Notes: a model not told the origin generated them from the sequence alone. Counted from the first letter of the stretch, positions 1 through 9,175 are shown. The stretch: 64,000 nt of DNA from Bacteroidales bacterium (GCA_003141895.1 PLNT01000040.1:118249-182248); one strand, 5' to 3'. Translations and numbers: made by a program.

Positions 1-1
1 T

Positions 2-796
2 TTATACTGAAATATCACCTTTTATATGCGGATGGGAAACATAATCCATCAGGGTAAAATCATCAAACCTGAATTTAAGAATATCAGTTATGTCAGGATT
101 AACAATCATCCGGGGGAGCTTGTAAGGTTCGCGGGTAAGCTGAAGTTTCACCTGATCAATATGATTGAGATAAATATGTGCATCGCCCAGGGTATGAACA
201 AAATCGCCCGGTTTAAGACCGGTCACCTGTGCTACCATCAGTGTCAGCATGGCGTAAGATGCAATATTAAATGGTACTCCAATAAAGATATCCGCGCTTC
301 TCTGGTAGAGCTGACACGATAATTTTCCTCCGGCAACATAAAACTGGAATAATACGTGACATGGAGGAAGAGCCATTTTATCAAGGTCCCCGACATTCCA
401 GGCACAAACAATATGACGTCTTGAGTCAGGCGATTTTTTAATTGAACCTATTACATTAGTCAGCTGATCTATTCCCCTCCCATCAACTGCAGGCCATGAA
501 CGCCACTGGGACCCATAGACCGGTCCAAGATTACCCTCCTTATCTGCCCATTCGTTCCAGATATTTACTCCATTATCGGTCAGATATTTTGTATTTGTTT
601 CTCCTGAAATAAACCACAATAATTCATGGATAATAGATTTCAGATGGAGTTTCTTTGTTGTAAGAAGTGGAAAACCTTCTTCAAGATTAAACCTCATCTG
701 ATACCCAAATACACTGACTGTTCCCGTTCCGGTTCTATCTTTCTTTTCAATTCCCGTGTGCATTACATGATCAAGCAGATCAAGATATTGTTTCAT
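2..796 (-). CDS. thyA: thymidylate synthase
   Basis: Converts dUMP to dTMP with methylene-tetrahydrofolate in the cytoplasm. The 264-residue protein is complete and has the usual bacterial ThyA length. Visible signatures are the RTGTGT loop near residue 21, the catalytic Cys146 in [10 protein letters not shown], Arg166 in QLYQRSAD, and [10 protein letters not shown], which binds the nucleotide. The stop codon lies at the very edge of the window, so a downstream partner such as dihydrofolate reductase cannot be seen. The DUF151 gene lies 50 bp upstream on the same strand and may be co-transcribed. No anomaly seen. Confidence 0.98.
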   Translation of the reverse strand: MKQYLDLLDHVMHTGIEKKDRTGTGTVSVFGYQMRFNLEEGFPLLTTKKLHLKSIIHELLWFISGETNTKYLTDNGVNIWNEWADKEGNLGPVYGSQWRSWPAVDGRGIDQLTNVIGSIKKSPDSRRHIVCAWNVGDLDKMALPPCHVLFQFYVAGGKLSCQLYQRSADIFIGVPFNIASYAMLTLMVAQVTGLKPGDFVHTLGDAHIYLNHIDQVKLQLTREPYKLPRMIVNPDITDILKFRFDDFTLMDYVSHPHIKGDISV

Positions 797-846
797 TTGA
801 ATTTATTCAGGTGGTCTTCTTTATATTTTTTGTGCGAGGGTTAATC

Positions 847-1437
847 CTATCTCTTCTTTCTCTTGGCAATCTCGTCTCTCAATGAAGCAGCGCGTTCGTA
901 ATCTTCTGTTTTGATAGCTTCATCAATCATTTTATACAATTCCTCATCTGAATATGTATCATATTTTGTTTTTTCGGGCTCAAAAAAGTTTTCGACCTCA
1001 TTTACTGATGATAATTCGCTGTCAGTAGGATTAACTGTTATGCCTGCTTTTTTGATGATATCTTCGGTTATGTATATCGGGCATCCGAATCTTAATGCAA
1101 TTGCCACAGCATCAGATGTACGGCTATCAATTGAATATTCCTTCTCTCCATTATTACAAACCAGTTTTGAGAAGAACACCCCCTCTTCAAGTTTATAGAT
1201 CATTACCTCTATCACAGAAATATTAAATTCATCTGCAAATTTTTTAAAAAGATCATGGGTTAATGGCCGGGGAGGATCGAGATTCTCAAGCTTGATCACA
1301 ATTGCCTGCGCCTCAAAGCCTCCGATGATAATAGGAATACGCCTGTCCCCATTTTCCTCAATCAAAATCAAAGCGTAAGCGCCTGATTGAGTTTGGCTGT
1401 ATGAAATACCCATTACTTTTAGCTTGATTCTCTTCAT
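847..1437 (-). CDS. bifunctional nuclease family (DUF151) protein with UVR motif
   Basis: Residues 1-135 match the DUF151 fold: the start MKRIKLKVMGISYSQ, the IPIIIGGFEAQAI core, and TSDAVAIALRFGCPIYI. The last 40 residues form a UvrB/UvrC-type helical hairpin (EELYKMIDEAIKTEDYERAA). Family members have been reported as nucleases, or as wound-response nucleases in plants; in Bacteroidota the DUF151-UVR architecture is common and its role is not settled. The gene precedes thyA and has a phylum-type promoter about 47 bp upstream. Family assignment is secure; activity is inferred. Confidence 0.9.
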   Translation of the reverse strand: MKRIKLKVMGISYSQTQSGAYALILIEENGDRRIPIIIGGFEAQAIVIKLENLDPPRPLTHDLFKKFADEFNISVIEVMIYKLEEGVFFSKLVCNNGEKEYSIDSRTSDAVAIALRFGCPIYITEDIIKKAGITVNPTDSELSSVNEVENFFEPEKTKYDTYSDEELYKMIDEAIKTEDYERAASLRDEIAKRKKR

Positions 1438-1483
1438 AACAATTATTTATGAACCCAGGAAATAGTCTTTTAACTGCTTTTGA

Positions 1484-1491
1484 CAAATATA
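1484..1491 (-). promoter_or_regulatory. putative Bacteroidota -7 box for the DUF151 gene
   Basis: The complement reads TATATTTG, a full match to TAnnTTTG, about 47 nt upstream of the DUF151 start. No clear -33 TTG was seen at the expected spacing, so the call is moderate. Confidence 0.45.
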
Positions 1492-1635
1492 AAGATATTA
1501 GCCCTAACACATGGAGTGAGAATATTCTTTTTTATTCACATCCTTACAATAAATTCCCCTCTTTGTTCAATAAAAGGTCGCGTAAATAATCCAAACCCGG
1601 ATTTGATTAGCATTTGTAATAATAAAAAGGTTCTA

Positions 1636-1669
1636 TTGGTTTGTAAATATTCTAATTTTTATATCTTTG
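1636..1669 (+). promoter_or_regulatory. Bacteroidota sigma-A promoter of rplU-rpmA
   Basis: TTG at 1641-1643, an 18-nt spacer and TATCTTTG at 1662-1669 match the phylum consensus. The expected start of transcription is near 1675, giving a leader of about 90 nt before rplU. The rest of the 1438-1763 gap is AT-rich and shows no other feature I could support. Confidence 0.75.
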
Positions 1670-1763
1670 CAGTCCAATTTTGGATAAATCCGAAGGGGCA
1701 AATGAAAGTTATATGATCAAATGATTGTATGCGCCTCACGGAGTAACGTAAAAAAAAGATAAG

Positions 1764-2303
1764 ATGTACGCAATCGTAGAAATTGCAGGTCAGCAATTTA
1801 AAGTGGAACACGGTAAAAAAATTTTTGTTCACCGGCTGGAACATGAAGAGGGCAAAGAAGTAGAGTTTGATAAAGTTCTTTTAATCGAGGATGACGGTAA
1901 AATTACTATAGGAACTCCTACAATCAAAGATGCAGTTATCGGTGCGAGAGTTCTCGACAAGGTAAGAGGTGATAAAGTAATTGTATTCAAGAAGAAAAGG
2001 AAAAAAGGATACCGGGTAAAAAATGGTCATCGTCAGAACTTTACCGAGATTGAAATCATTAGCATAAACGGTGTAAAATCACCTGTAAGAAAAGCTTCGA
2101 AAAAAGCAGAATTACCTGAGACTGAAGTTGTAGTTGTTGAAGAAACTGTAAAAGCAAAGAAAACTTCGAAGAAAGCAGCTGTAAAAAAAGAGGAAGCACC
2201 GGTAAAAAAAGCGTCAACAAAAAAAGTTTCTGAGAAAAAACCAGCCGAGAAAAAACCAGCTGTAAAAAAACCCGCTGCAAAGAAAACAGCAAAAGGCAAA
2301 TAA
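1764..2303 (+). CDS. rplU: 50S ribosomal protein L21 with Lys/Ala-rich tail
   Basis: Residues 1-103 are a normal L21: MYAIVEIAGQQFKVEHGKK at the start and KVIVFKKKRKKGYRVKNGHRQ in the 23S rRNA-binding part. The remaining 75 residues are a low-complexity basic tail of KKA, KKP and EKK units. Such L21 tails occur in Bacteroidota; here the tail is long. rpmA follows after 37 bp in the standard rplU-rpmA order. Start is ATG, with a consensus promoter upstream. Confidence 0.97.
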   Translation: MYAIVEIAGQQFKVEHGKKIFVHRLEHEEGKEVEFDKVLLIEDDGKITIGTPTIKDAVIGARVLDKVRGDKVIVFKKKRKKGYRVKNGHRQNFTEIEIISINGVKSPVRKASKKAELPETEVVVVEETVKAKKTSKKAAVKKEEAPVKKASTKKVSEKKPAEKKPAVKKPAAKKTAKGK

Positions 2304-2340
2304 CTAATTGAAAATATAAGCAAATAAAAAATATAGAATT

Positions 2341-2601
2341 ATGGCACACAAGAAAGGAGCAGGTAGTTCACGTAACGGTCGCGACTCGGAAAGTAAACGA
2401 TTGGGAGTGAAGCTCTTTGGCGGTCAGGTAGCCAAAGCAGGAAACATCATCGTTCGCCAGAGAGGAACAAAACATAATCCGGGCCTCAATGTTGGACTGG
2501 GAAAAGATCATACTCTTTTTGCACTCACCGATGGTGAGGTTGAGTTCAGGAGAAAGAAAGATAATAAGACCTATGTATCGGTAAAACCGGTTACTGAATA
2601 A
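2341..2601 (+). CDS. rpmA: 50S ribosomal protein L27
   Basis: An 86-residue L27 with the diagnostic start [20 protein letters not shown], followed by LGVKLFGGQ and [10 protein letters not shown]. The glycine-rich N-terminus reaches the peptidyl-transferase centre in this family. It has no cleavable N-terminal extension of the kind found in Firmicutes. It lies directly downstream of rplU and is probably co-transcribed with it. Confidence 0.98.
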   Translation: MAHKKGAGSSRNGRDSESKRLGVKLFGGQVAKAGNIIVRQRGTKHNPGLNVGLGKDHTLFALTDGEVEFRRKKDNKTYVSVKPVTE

Positions 2602-2727
2602 GGAATTATCTGAGAAAAGATTTGAACTCCCGAAATTCTTTCTATTGCAGGAAAGCATTATCGGGAGTTTTTGATAATTTTACGGCAGGCGACATCGTCT
2701 GCTTTTTTTATTAATCCATTTTTGAAT

Positions 2728-4002
2728 ATGTTAGCAATAAATCTTATTCGGGAAAAGAAAGAATTTATTATAGAAAGGTTGAAAGTTAAGAATTTCGATG
2801 CTGAAGAAATAATTAACAAAGTGCTTTTACTCGATTCTTCACGTCGCGAAATTCAATCAAAAACTGATATGATGCAGGGAGAGATGAACCTTATTTCAAA
2901 GGAAATTGGCTCTCTCATAAAGGATGGAAAACGCGATGAAGCTGAAGCAGCAAAACAAAAAACCTACGGTTTAAAAGAAGAAATAAAGATTCTCTCCGAA
3001 AAGCTTATTCCAATAGATAATGATTTAAAGTCAGAGATTCTCCGGTTACCGAATCTCCCTCACGAATCTGTACCATTGGGTCACGGTGCTGATGATAATA
3101 TTGAAGTCAGGCACAGAGGTAATAAACCTCAGATTCCTGACAATTCTCTACCCCACTGGGATCTGATTAAAAAATACGATATCATCGATTTTGAACTCGG
3201 TATTAAACTTACGGGAGCTGGTTTTCCGGTATACAAGGGTAAAGGAGCAAAACTGCAGAGAGCACTGATCAGCTTTTTTCTTGACGAAGGAGAAAAAGCA
3301 GGATACCAGGAGGTTTTGCCTCCCATAATGGTTAATGAAGATTCAGGTTTTGGTACTGGTCAGCTACCCGATAAAGAAGGACAGATGTACCATGCAACCC
3401 TTGATAATTTCTATCTTGTCCCCACAGCAGAGGTGCCTGTTACAAATATTTACAGAGATGTAATACTGAACGCGGATATCCTACCGATTAAGAACATGGC
3501 CTATACTCCATGTTTCAGAAGAGAAGCAGGTTCATGGGGAGCTCATGTAAGAGGACTTAATCGTCTGCATCAGTTTGATAAGGTTGAGATAGTCCGGATC
3601 GCCCATCCCGATCATTCGTATGAATCTCTTGAAGAGATGGTTAAACATGTTGAAGGACTGGTTGTAAAACTTGATCTGCCGTACAGGATTCTAAGGCTTT
3701 GCGGCGGTGATATGTCATTCACCTCTGCACTTACCTACGACTTCGAGGTATGGTCTGCAGCTCAGAAACGCTGGCTTGAGGTAAGCTCGGTTTCAAACTT
3801 TGAATCATTCCAGGCAAACAGATTGAAATGCAGATTTAAGGAGAAAGGTGATAAACAGACACGTCTGGCTCATACTCTTAACGGAAGTGCACTGGCTCTG
3901 CCAAGAATTGTTGCAGCATTACTTGAAAATAATCAGACTGAAGCAGGTATAAAAATCCCAAAAGTTCTGATTCCGTATACGGGTTTTGAAATGATAAGCT
4001 GA
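2728..4002 (+). CDS. serS: seryl-tRNA synthetase
   Basis: Class II synthetase that charges tRNA-Ser. I chose the ATG at 2728 (MLAINLIREKKEF, 424 residues), because family members begin at this point; the 19 codons upstream belong to the leader. Residues 30-110 form the long antiparallel coiled-coil arm. Motif 2 is visible as CFRREAGSWG followed by RGLNRLHQFDKVE, and motif 3 as NGSALALPRIVAALLENNQ. The serine-site TAEVPVTN segment is intact. It follows rpmA by about 125 bp. Confidence 0.97.
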   Translation: MLAINLIREKKEFIIERLKVKNFDAEEIINKVLLLDSSRREIQSKTDMMQGEMNLISKEIGSLIKDGKRDEAEAAKQKTYGLKEEIKILSEKLIPIDNDLKSEILRLPNLPHESVPLGHGADDNIEVRHRGNKPQIPDNSLPHWDLIKKYDIIDFELGIKLTGAGFPVYKGKGAKLQRALISFFLDEGEKAGYQEVLPPIMVNEDSGFGTGQLPDKEGQMYHATLDNFYLVPTAEVPVTNIYRDVILNADILPIKNMAYTPCFRREAGSWGAHVRGLNRLHQFDKVEIVRIAHPDHSYESLEEMVKHVEGLVVKLDLPYRILRLCGGDMSFTSALTYDFEVWSAAQKRWLEVSSVSNFESFQANRLKCRFKEKGDKQTRLAHTLNGSALALPRIVAALLENNQTEAGIKIPKVLIPYTGFEMIS

Positions 4003-4014
4003 CCTTCAAAAAAA

Positions 4015-4170
4015 TTTAACCGCAAAACAAGCACCCCCTGCCGCTGCGCTCCCGATAGCTATCGGGATGTCCCCCTGAAGGGGGACAAATTCGGTATCAT
4101 TAATGAATTAATTAAAACACAGAGAATTAAGCCCCCTTTAGGGGGGCAGGGGGGCCAAAATTCTTTGTGG
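4015..4170. repeat. intergenic repeat cluster with CCCCCT..AGGGGG palindromes
   Basis: The stretch between serS and the DMT gene holds a 16-bp perfect palindrome (CCCGATAGCTATCGGG), a hairpin GTCCCCCTGAAGGGGGAC and a second hairpin GCCCCCTTTAGGGGGGC about 55 bp further on. The two G/C-rich ends are roughly inverted copies of each other, as in a small non-autonomous element. Related fragments occur near 8132-8180, 51872-51893 and 63961-63976. It could act as a terminator for serS, but no long U-tract follows. Confidence 0.6.
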
Positions 4171-4209
4171 TTATTGGATTTTAACTTTTTCAAGAATCTC
4201 AATTAATAA

Positions 4210-5100
4210 ATGGAAAAAAATCGTCAATCATATATATATGCCGGATTAGCTATTTTGTTCTGGTCGACGGTTCCAACAGCCTTTAAAATAAGTCTGGCTG
4301 AAATAGACATTCTTCCAATGCTCACTATTGCCTCCATTACCTCTTCATTGGTTTTGTTTATTATCGTATTAGCTGGGAAAAAATTCTATCTTATCCGTTT
4401 AACAACACGAAAGGAACTTTTAAACTCGGCCATACTGGGCTTAATCAATCCGTTTCTCTATTACCTGATCCTGCTTAAAGCATATCAGTTACTTCCGGCT
4501 CAGGTGGCTCAGCCGCTTAATATGATCTGGCCTATTATCCTTGTTTTCCTTTCTGTTCCGATTCTCAGACAAAAAATTGAAAAGAAAAGTTTTATTGCAC
4601 TCTTTGTCAGCTTTATCGGAGTCTATATTATTTCTTCGCAGGGAAAACTTTTTGAAAATGGGCATGCAGATATTAAAGGAGTACTTCTTGCTACCGGATC
4701 TTCACTTTTCTGGGCGTTCTATTTTATTCTGAATGTGAAAGATAAAAGAGATGAAGGAGTAAAACTTCTGCTTAATTTTATATTTGGTTCCATTTATCTT
4801 ATTATTGCCTTAGCTATTACCGGGAAATGGCATTTTGAACCTGGATTAAGTGGATTAGCTGGCTCAGTTTATATAGGTATATTTGAGATGGGAATAACGT
4901 TCTTTTTCTGGCTGAAAGCACTTCAAATGGCGTCAACAACAGCAAAAGTAAGTAACCTGGTCTATCTTGCTCCTTTTATTTCCTTGTTTTTTGTGCACTT
5001 TATTCTTCATGAACCCGTTTATTATACAACTCCTGTCGGATTAATATTTATTATTGCAGGAATCTTTGTTCAAACGAATCGATCAAAATTGATACTTTAA
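4210..5100 (+). CDS. EamA/DMT-superfamily membrane transporter
   Basis: The 296-residue protein has ten predicted hydrophobic segments arranged as two five-helix halves, the usual DMT layout. The start AGLAILFWSTVPTAFKISL and the later GVLLATGSSLFWAFYFI segment are the paired EamA signatures. It probably exports a metabolite or amino acid across the inner membrane; the substrate cannot be read from the sequence. It abuts the next gene with no spacer apart from a short leader. Confidence 0.88.
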   Translation: MEKNRQSYIYAGLAILFWSTVPTAFKISLAEIDILPMLTIASITSSLVLFIIVLAGKKFYLIRLTTRKELLNSAILGLINPFLYYLILLKAYQLLPAQVAQPLNMIWPIILVFLSVPILRQKIEKKSFIALFVSFIGVYIISSQGKLFENGHADIKGVLLATGSSLFWAFYFILNVKDKRDEGVKLLLNFIFGSIYLIIALAITGKWHFEPGLSGLAGSVYIGIFEMGITFFFWLKALQMASTTAKVSNLVYLAPFISLFFVHFILHEPVYYTTPVGLIFIIAGIFVQTNRSKLIL

Positions 5101-5133
5101 TTGTTATATGCATCAACATTATACATTCACAAA

Positions 5134-6435
5134 ATGAAAAAGTTAATCTTTCTTTTATTTATTTCAATAATAGGATTTAGTGCCTGTAAGAAGGACGTTT
5201 CACCGGCTACCAGCACTCCAACTCTTGATGAACAGGCCAGGGATACTTTATACGCTGCAATGAACCAATATTATTTCTGGTATAAGCTTATGCCTGTAGT
5301 TAATGTGAATGACTATAAAGATCCATATACACTACTTGAAGGAATGAGGTATAAGACTCTAGACAGGTGGAGCTTCGTCGAAACTTATGCTGAATATCAG
5401 GCTCAGAATACAGGAAGCTTTGTAGGACATGGAATCAGCATGGGACTTGATCCAAACAATAATGTAAGGATTGCCCAGATCTACAAAAACTCACCGCTTT
5501 ATACTGTTGGAGTACGACGGGGATGGATTGTTAAACAGCTTAATAGTACTGACCTGGCTCCAATCTTTATTGCCAACAATGGCACAGCTTATAACCAGCT
5601 TATTGGTCCGTCGACGGCAAACGTAACCAACACATTTCTATTTACGACTCCCAGAGGAAATGATACAACTATCGTTTCTGCAAAAGCAGCTTTTACACTT
5701 AATACTGTAATCGTTGCCGATATTCTTCACCTGACATCCGGATTAGCTGGTCACCTTGTTTTTGATCAGTTCATCCCGCCTTCAAACGCGGAATTGGCAA
5801 CTGCATTTGCGTACTTTAGTCAGAATAATATAAAAGATATTATCGTCGATTTAAGATATAATGGCGGTGGCGATCTGAGCGTTCTTCAAAATATGGCAAG
5901 TTACCTGGCAGGGGCAGCAAAAGCCAATACGCCATTTCTTACACTTACATTCAATGATAAGAATGCACAATATAATCAGACATATAATTTCAACATAGTA
6001 TCAACTCCTCTGAATCTCTCACGGGTTGTTGTAATCACCACGAGGGGAACTGCCTCTGCGAGCGAAGATTTTATCAATGGATTAAAACCCCTTCTTCCGG
6101 TAGTTACAATTGGTGATACAACAAACGGGAAACCTGTAGGAATGATAGGAATACAATTTAAAACCGACTATTTATTCTGGCCAATATCCTTCTCTCTCGT
6201 TAATTCTGCCGCACAGGGAGATTTTTATCAAGGCTTCGCTCCATTAAAAGAGGTTGCTGATGATATTACACATGACTGGATTGACAGAAACGAAGCATGC
6301 TTCAAAGAAGCAATTTATTATCTGGAGCATGGCAATGTTTCTGCAAAAGGGTTATATGTCGGTGGCAAACCATCAACTGTAAAGTTTGATGAAGTTTCTA
6401 ACAGGAATAATAACGCCTACATTTTACAGAGGTAA
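5134..6435 (+). CDS. S41-family peptidase-like lipoprotein with PDZ domain
   Basis: From the ATG at 5134 the 433-residue product starts with a lipoprotein signal whose lipobox is FSAC (Cys18), placing it on a membrane facing the periplasm or surface. A PDZ-like segment (GHGISMGLDPNNN... and SPLYTVGVRRGWIV) precedes the S41 core: DIIVDLRYNGGGD, the TASASED segment carrying the nucleophilic Ser (about residue 308-310), and Lys near 333 in TNGKPVG. The catalytic Ser/Lys pair therefore looks intact. C-terminal processing peptidases and tricorn-like hydrolases share this fold; the substrate is unknown. The upstream alternative start at 5101 lacks a signal peptide and was rejected. Confidence 0.9.
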   Translation: MKKLIFLLFISIIGFSACKKDVSPATSTPTLDEQARDTLYAAMNQYYFWYKLMPVVNVNDYKDPYTLLEGMRYKTLDRWSFVETYAEYQAQNTGSFVGHGISMGLDPNNNVRIAQIYKNSPLYTVGVRRGWIVKQLNSTDLAPIFIANNGTAYNQLIGPSTANVTNTFLFTTPRGNDTTIVSAKAAFTLNTVIVADILHLTSGLAGHLVFDQFIPPSNAELATAFAYFSQNNIKDIIVDLRYNGGGDLSVLQNMASYLAGAAKANTPFLTLTFNDKNAQYNQTYNFNIVSTPLNLSRVVVITTRGTASASEDFINGLKPLLPVVTIGDTTNGKPVGMIGIQFKTDYLFWPISFSLVNSAAQGDFYQGFAPLKEVADDITHDWIDRNEACFKEAIYYLEHGNVSAKGLYVGGKPSTVKFDEVSNRNNNAYILQR

Positions 6436-6441
6436 ACCCAT

Positions 6442-6585
6442 GGAGATTCCTCACTTCGTTCGGGATGACAATTCATGCGGTTCATAAAAGAGGAAGGGTT
6501 GGCGATTTGCTGAGCAAATCGCCAACCCTTCCTCTTTTTTACTCCTCAAATGGCGTGTCATCCTGAGCGGTAGCGAAGGATCTCC
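6442..6585. repeat. MITE-like element with inverted ends and a central hairpin
   Basis: Imperfect inverted ends of about 29 bp (outer GGAGAT/ATCTCC, inner GGATGACA/TGTCATCC) flank a near-perfect 53-bp hairpin. The end sequences resemble the TCATCCTGAGCG-type intergenic repeat often seen in environmental bacterial genomes. The element fills most of the 6436-6760 gap. The rest of that gap, about 175 bp before ruvC, is AT-rich with no feature I could support. Confidence 0.6.
6486..6540 (+). terminator. intrinsic terminator of the S41 peptidase gene
   Basis: Perfect 26-bp arms (6486-6511 and 6513-6538) surround a single central base, and the right arm runs into a T-tract. This is a very long, stable hairpin ending in U residues on the + strand. 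It sits 50 bp after the stop codon. Confidence 0.75.
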
Positions 6586-6760
6586 TGAGGCATATCCTAA
6601 ATTCGGTCATCTGAGTTTCCAGTGATTTTATGTGTCTAATAATTTGTGAGTTATAATATGTTGTCATTAGTAGTAAGCCTTATTTAAAGTATTACTTTAC
6701 TTATTCATCTACAAACAACTCATAATTTATGACGAGAATATTATTATCTTTCCTGTCAAA

Positions 6761-7336
6761 TTGCATCAATTGAAAATTAAACCTAAGGAGAGGATAATTC
6801 TGGGCATCGATCCAGGTACCAGCATTACAGGATACGGAGTTATTAAAACAATTGGTACGGTTCCAGAATTAATAACTATCGGGTCAATTGATCTTTCGAA
6901 GTACGAGGATCATTATCTTAAATTAAAGCATATTTTTGAGAGGACTATTGGGATCATTGATGAATATCATCCCGATGAACTTGCTATTGAGGCTCCGTTT
7001 TATGGCAAAAATGTTCAGTCAATGCTAAAGCTTGGAAGAGCACAGGGGGCAGCTATTGCAGCTGCTCTCACGCGATCCTTGCCAATTTTCGAATATGCTC
7101 CCAGGAAGATAAAAATGTCAATCACGGGTCAGGGAGCTGCTTCAAAGGAACAGGTTGCTGCAATGCTCATGAATATTCTCAAATTCAATCTCACTGAAAT
7201 AAAACTTGACGCAACAGATGGTCTTGCGGCAGCTCTTTGCCATTTTTACCAGACCAATAATCCAATGCTGGAAAAATCATATAACAGCTGGAAAGATTTC
7301 ATGAATAAAAATCCCAAAAGGGTGATAACCAAATAA
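6761..7336 (+). CDS. ruvC: Holliday junction resolvase RuvC
   Basis: RuvC cuts four-way junctions made during recombination. The four acidic metal-binding residues are visible: Asp17 (LGIDPGTSITG), Glu77 (LAIEAPFYGKNV), Asp150 and Asp153 (LDATDGLAAALCH). The SMLKLGRAQGAAIAAA helix is typical. No ATG lies near the expected start, so TTG at 6761 is used; a nearby ATT codon is an alternative. At 191 residues the length is normal. It converges on comF with a 12-bp gap. Confidence 0.95.
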   Translation: MHQLKIKPKERIILGIDPGTSITGYGVIKTIGTVPELITIGSIDLSKYEDHYLKLKHIFERTIGIIDEYHPDELAIEAPFYGKNVQSMLKLGRAQGAAIAAALTRSLPIFEYAPRKIKMSITGQGAASKEQVAAMLMNILKFNLTEIKLDATDGLAAALCHFYQTNNPMLEKSYNSWKDFMNKNPKRVITK

Positions 7337-7348
7337 GCAAAAAAGGAT

Positions 7349-8050
7349 CTAGATAGCTGCATATGCAAGGGCAACTACACTTACTTTTACATTCCCGATC
7401 TTAAGAAGCTCATTTGTGCATGCTTCAATAGTTGAACCCGTTGTTATAACATCATCTACAAGTAATATATGCTTGCCGGTAATTGTCCCCGGGTTTACTA
7501 CCCTGAAAATTCCTTCAACATTCGTCCATCTTTCATAACGCGATCTTTTTGTCTGAGTTGCTGAAACTGTTACTCTTATAAGAGATTGTATTTCAACTGG
7601 TAAAATAGCTGCCTCTCCTATTCCCATTGAAATCGATTCACTCTGATTAAAACCCCGCATTCGTTTTTTTGAAGGATGAAGCGGAACCGGAATTATCACA
7701 TCGATATCGTTCATAAAGCCTGAAGCTTTTAGTGAAGTACCATATATTTTACCCATCTCATACCCTATCTCACGGATTCCCTTATACTTCATGTTATGAA
7801 TAAGATTCCTGATCCGGCTTCCTTTATTATAATATGAAAAGGCAGCTGCTTTTTCTATCATACATCTTCCCCAGAAAAGCTGTGCTACCGGGTTATCCGG
7901 CTCATTATGGTAATTTGTACGTGGTATGACAACATAACATTCGGTACAAATAAGGTTTTCATTTCTCAAAAGATAATTTCCACAGGCATAGCATAGCCTG
8001 GGGAATAACAGGCTGATAAAATCATCCCAGAAATCATAGATATAACTCAT
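7349..8050 (-). CDS. comF: ComF-family phosphoribosyltransferase-like protein
   Basis: A 233-residue protein with an N-terminal zinc-ribbon-like CYACGNYLL...CTEC pair and a C-terminal PRTase fold. The PRPP loop HILLVDDVITTGSTIE and the family hallmark IPVPLHPSKKRMRGFNQSE are both clear. ComF proteins are linked to natural transformation and DNA handling, but their reaction is not settled. It stands alone on the minus strand, converging on ruvC. Confidence 0.93.
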   Translation of the reverse strand: MSYIYDFWDDFISLLFPRLCYACGNYLLRNENLICTECYVVIPRTNYHNEPDNPVAQLFWGRCMIEKAAAFSYYNKGSRIRNLIHNMKYKGIREIGYEMGKIYGTSLKASGFMNDIDVIIPVPLHPSKKRMRGFNQSESISMGIGEAAILPVEIQSLIRVTVSATQTKRSRYERWTNVEGIFRVVNPGTITGKHILLVDDVITTGSTIEACTNELLKIGNVKVSVVALAYAAI

Positions 8051-8131
8051 GCAGCGAGCAGAATTACTCTATAAAGATATGAATCTATTTACAATGTCCA
8101 GACATTAACACACTGAATAAACGAGTTTTTT

Positions 8132-8185
8132 CGCCCCCTACCTACCGGCAGGCAGGCTTTAGGGGAGATGTAGCGACAGAGGGGT
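8132..8185. repeat. fragment of the CCCCCT/AGGGG dispersed repeat
   Basis: The segment after comF's start contains CGCCCCCTACC, an interrupted CCTACCGGCAGG near-palindrome and CTTTAGGGGAG, resembling the elements at 4015-4170. It lies between the two minus-strand genes. It may be a decayed copy. Confidence 0.45.
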
Positions 8186-8207
8186 TTAACTTCCTAATGT
8201 GAAATAA

Positions 8208-8606
8208 TCAGAGAATGATATTTTTGCTGATTTTTGCAGCAATTTCTTTAAATTCTTCAGGAGAGAATTTAAGCTTTTTGTTCCTGAAGTTAACATCATC
8301 CATAGTATCCATGGGAATAAGATGTATATGGGCATGGGGAACCTCAAGTCCTAGTATAACAACTGCAATACGGTTGCAAGGATAGGCTCTTTTTATTGCG
8401 GATGCTATTTTCTTCGAAAAAAGCATCATTCCGCTCAGACTGACATCTTCAAGGTCAAATATGTAATCGGTCTCTTTTTTGGGAACCACCAGAGTATGAC
8501 CTGTTTTTAACGGATTGATATCAAGAAAAGCAAAATAATCTTCATTCTCGGCGATCTTATAGGACGGTATCTCCCCATTAATAATTTTTGAAAAGATGGT
8601 TGCCAT
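8208..8606 (-). CDS. HIT-family hydrolase
   Basis: A 132-residue histidine-triad protein with the catalytic HAHIHLIP motif and the N-terminal IFSKIINGEIPSYKIAE signature of the HINT/Hit branch. These enzymes hydrolyse nucleoside phosphoramidates or dinucleotide tags. It lies 7 bp downstream of greA and is probably in the same transcript. The normal HIT motif Leu is replaced by Ile in this copy, a conservative change. Confidence 0.94.
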   Translation of the reverse strand: MATIFSKIINGEIPSYKIAENEDYFAFLDINPLKTGHTLVVPKKETDYIFDLEDVSLSGMMLFSKKIASAIKRAYPCNRIAVVILGLEVPHAHIHLIPMDTMDDVNFRNKKLKFSPEEFKEIAAKISKNIIL

Positions 8607-8613
8607 AATAGTA

Positions 8614-9087
8614 TTAAATTGAAATAGAGATTATTTCAAACGGAATAGTTCCGGAAGGGACTTTTATCTTAACAATGTCTCCGACCTTTTTCCCAATAAG
8701 ACCCTGAGCAATTGGTGAACTAACTGCTATTTTACCCAGTTTAAAATTTGCTTCGCTTTCAGGAACAATCAGATATTCCATTATGGAATTATTTGTTTGA
8801 TTTTTTATTTTAACTCTGTTTAGTAATCTGACAGTTGATATATCAATTTTTGATTCATCAAGAATACGTGAACGGGTCACTATATCGTCAAGTTTTGATA
8901 TCCGTAACTCAAGCATACCCTGTGCCTCTTTGGCAGCAGCATACTCAGCATTTTCAGAAAGGTCTCCCTTATCCCTTGCATCTGCTATTTGCCGGGATAT
9001 TGAAGGTCTCTCAACGTTTCTCAATTGGTCGAGTTCCTCTTTCAGCTTCTGAAGACCTTCTGCAGTTACATATATAACCTCTGACAT
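8614..9087 (-). CDS. greA: transcription elongation factor GreA
   Basis: GreA rescues backtracked RNA polymerase by stimulating transcript cleavage. The N-terminal coiled coil carries the acidic tip DARDKGDLSENAEYAAAKEAQ (two segments shown as one motif; the key residues are the Asp and Glu after the loop). The C-terminal FKBP-like half ends in VGDIVKIKVPSGTIPFEI. At 157 residues the length is typical. A consensus promoter lies 58 bp upstream and a short hairpin sits in the leader. Confidence 0.96.
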   Translation of the reverse strand: MSEVIYVTAEGLQKLKEELDQLRNVERPSISRQIADARDKGDLSENAEYAAAKEAQGMLELRISKLDDIVTRSRILDESKIDISTVRLLNRVKIKNQTNNSIMEYLIVPESEANFKLGKIAVSSPIAQGLIGKKVGDIVKIKVPSGTIPFEIISISI

Positions 9088-9116
9088 TTCTCTATTATAT
9101 TAAAAAATAAGAAGAA

Positions 9117-9133
9117 TTCCGGGGTTGCCGGAA
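9117..9133 (-). promoter_or_regulatory. hairpin in the greA leader
   Basis: TTCCGG (9117-9122), a 5-nt loop and CCGGAA (9128-9133) form a small inverted repeat between the predicted start of transcription near 9138 and the greA start codon. It could stabilise the 5' end or affect pausing; that is inference. Confidence 0.35.
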
Positions 9134-9144
9134 CTCTTCAGGAA

Positions 9145-9175
9145 CAAATGTATAAATTTTTTTAATTATTTACAA
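9145..9175 (-). promoter_or_regulatory. promoter of greA-HIT
   Basis: On the complement, TTG (9173-9175), a 20-nt spacer and TACATTTG (9145-9152) match the Bacteroidota consensus. The predicted leader is about 50 nt. Confidence 0.7.

Noticed and set aside
2033..2349. hydrophobic open frames on the minus strand
   Set aside because: Mirror of the Lys-rich tail codons of rplU; no signal or start context.
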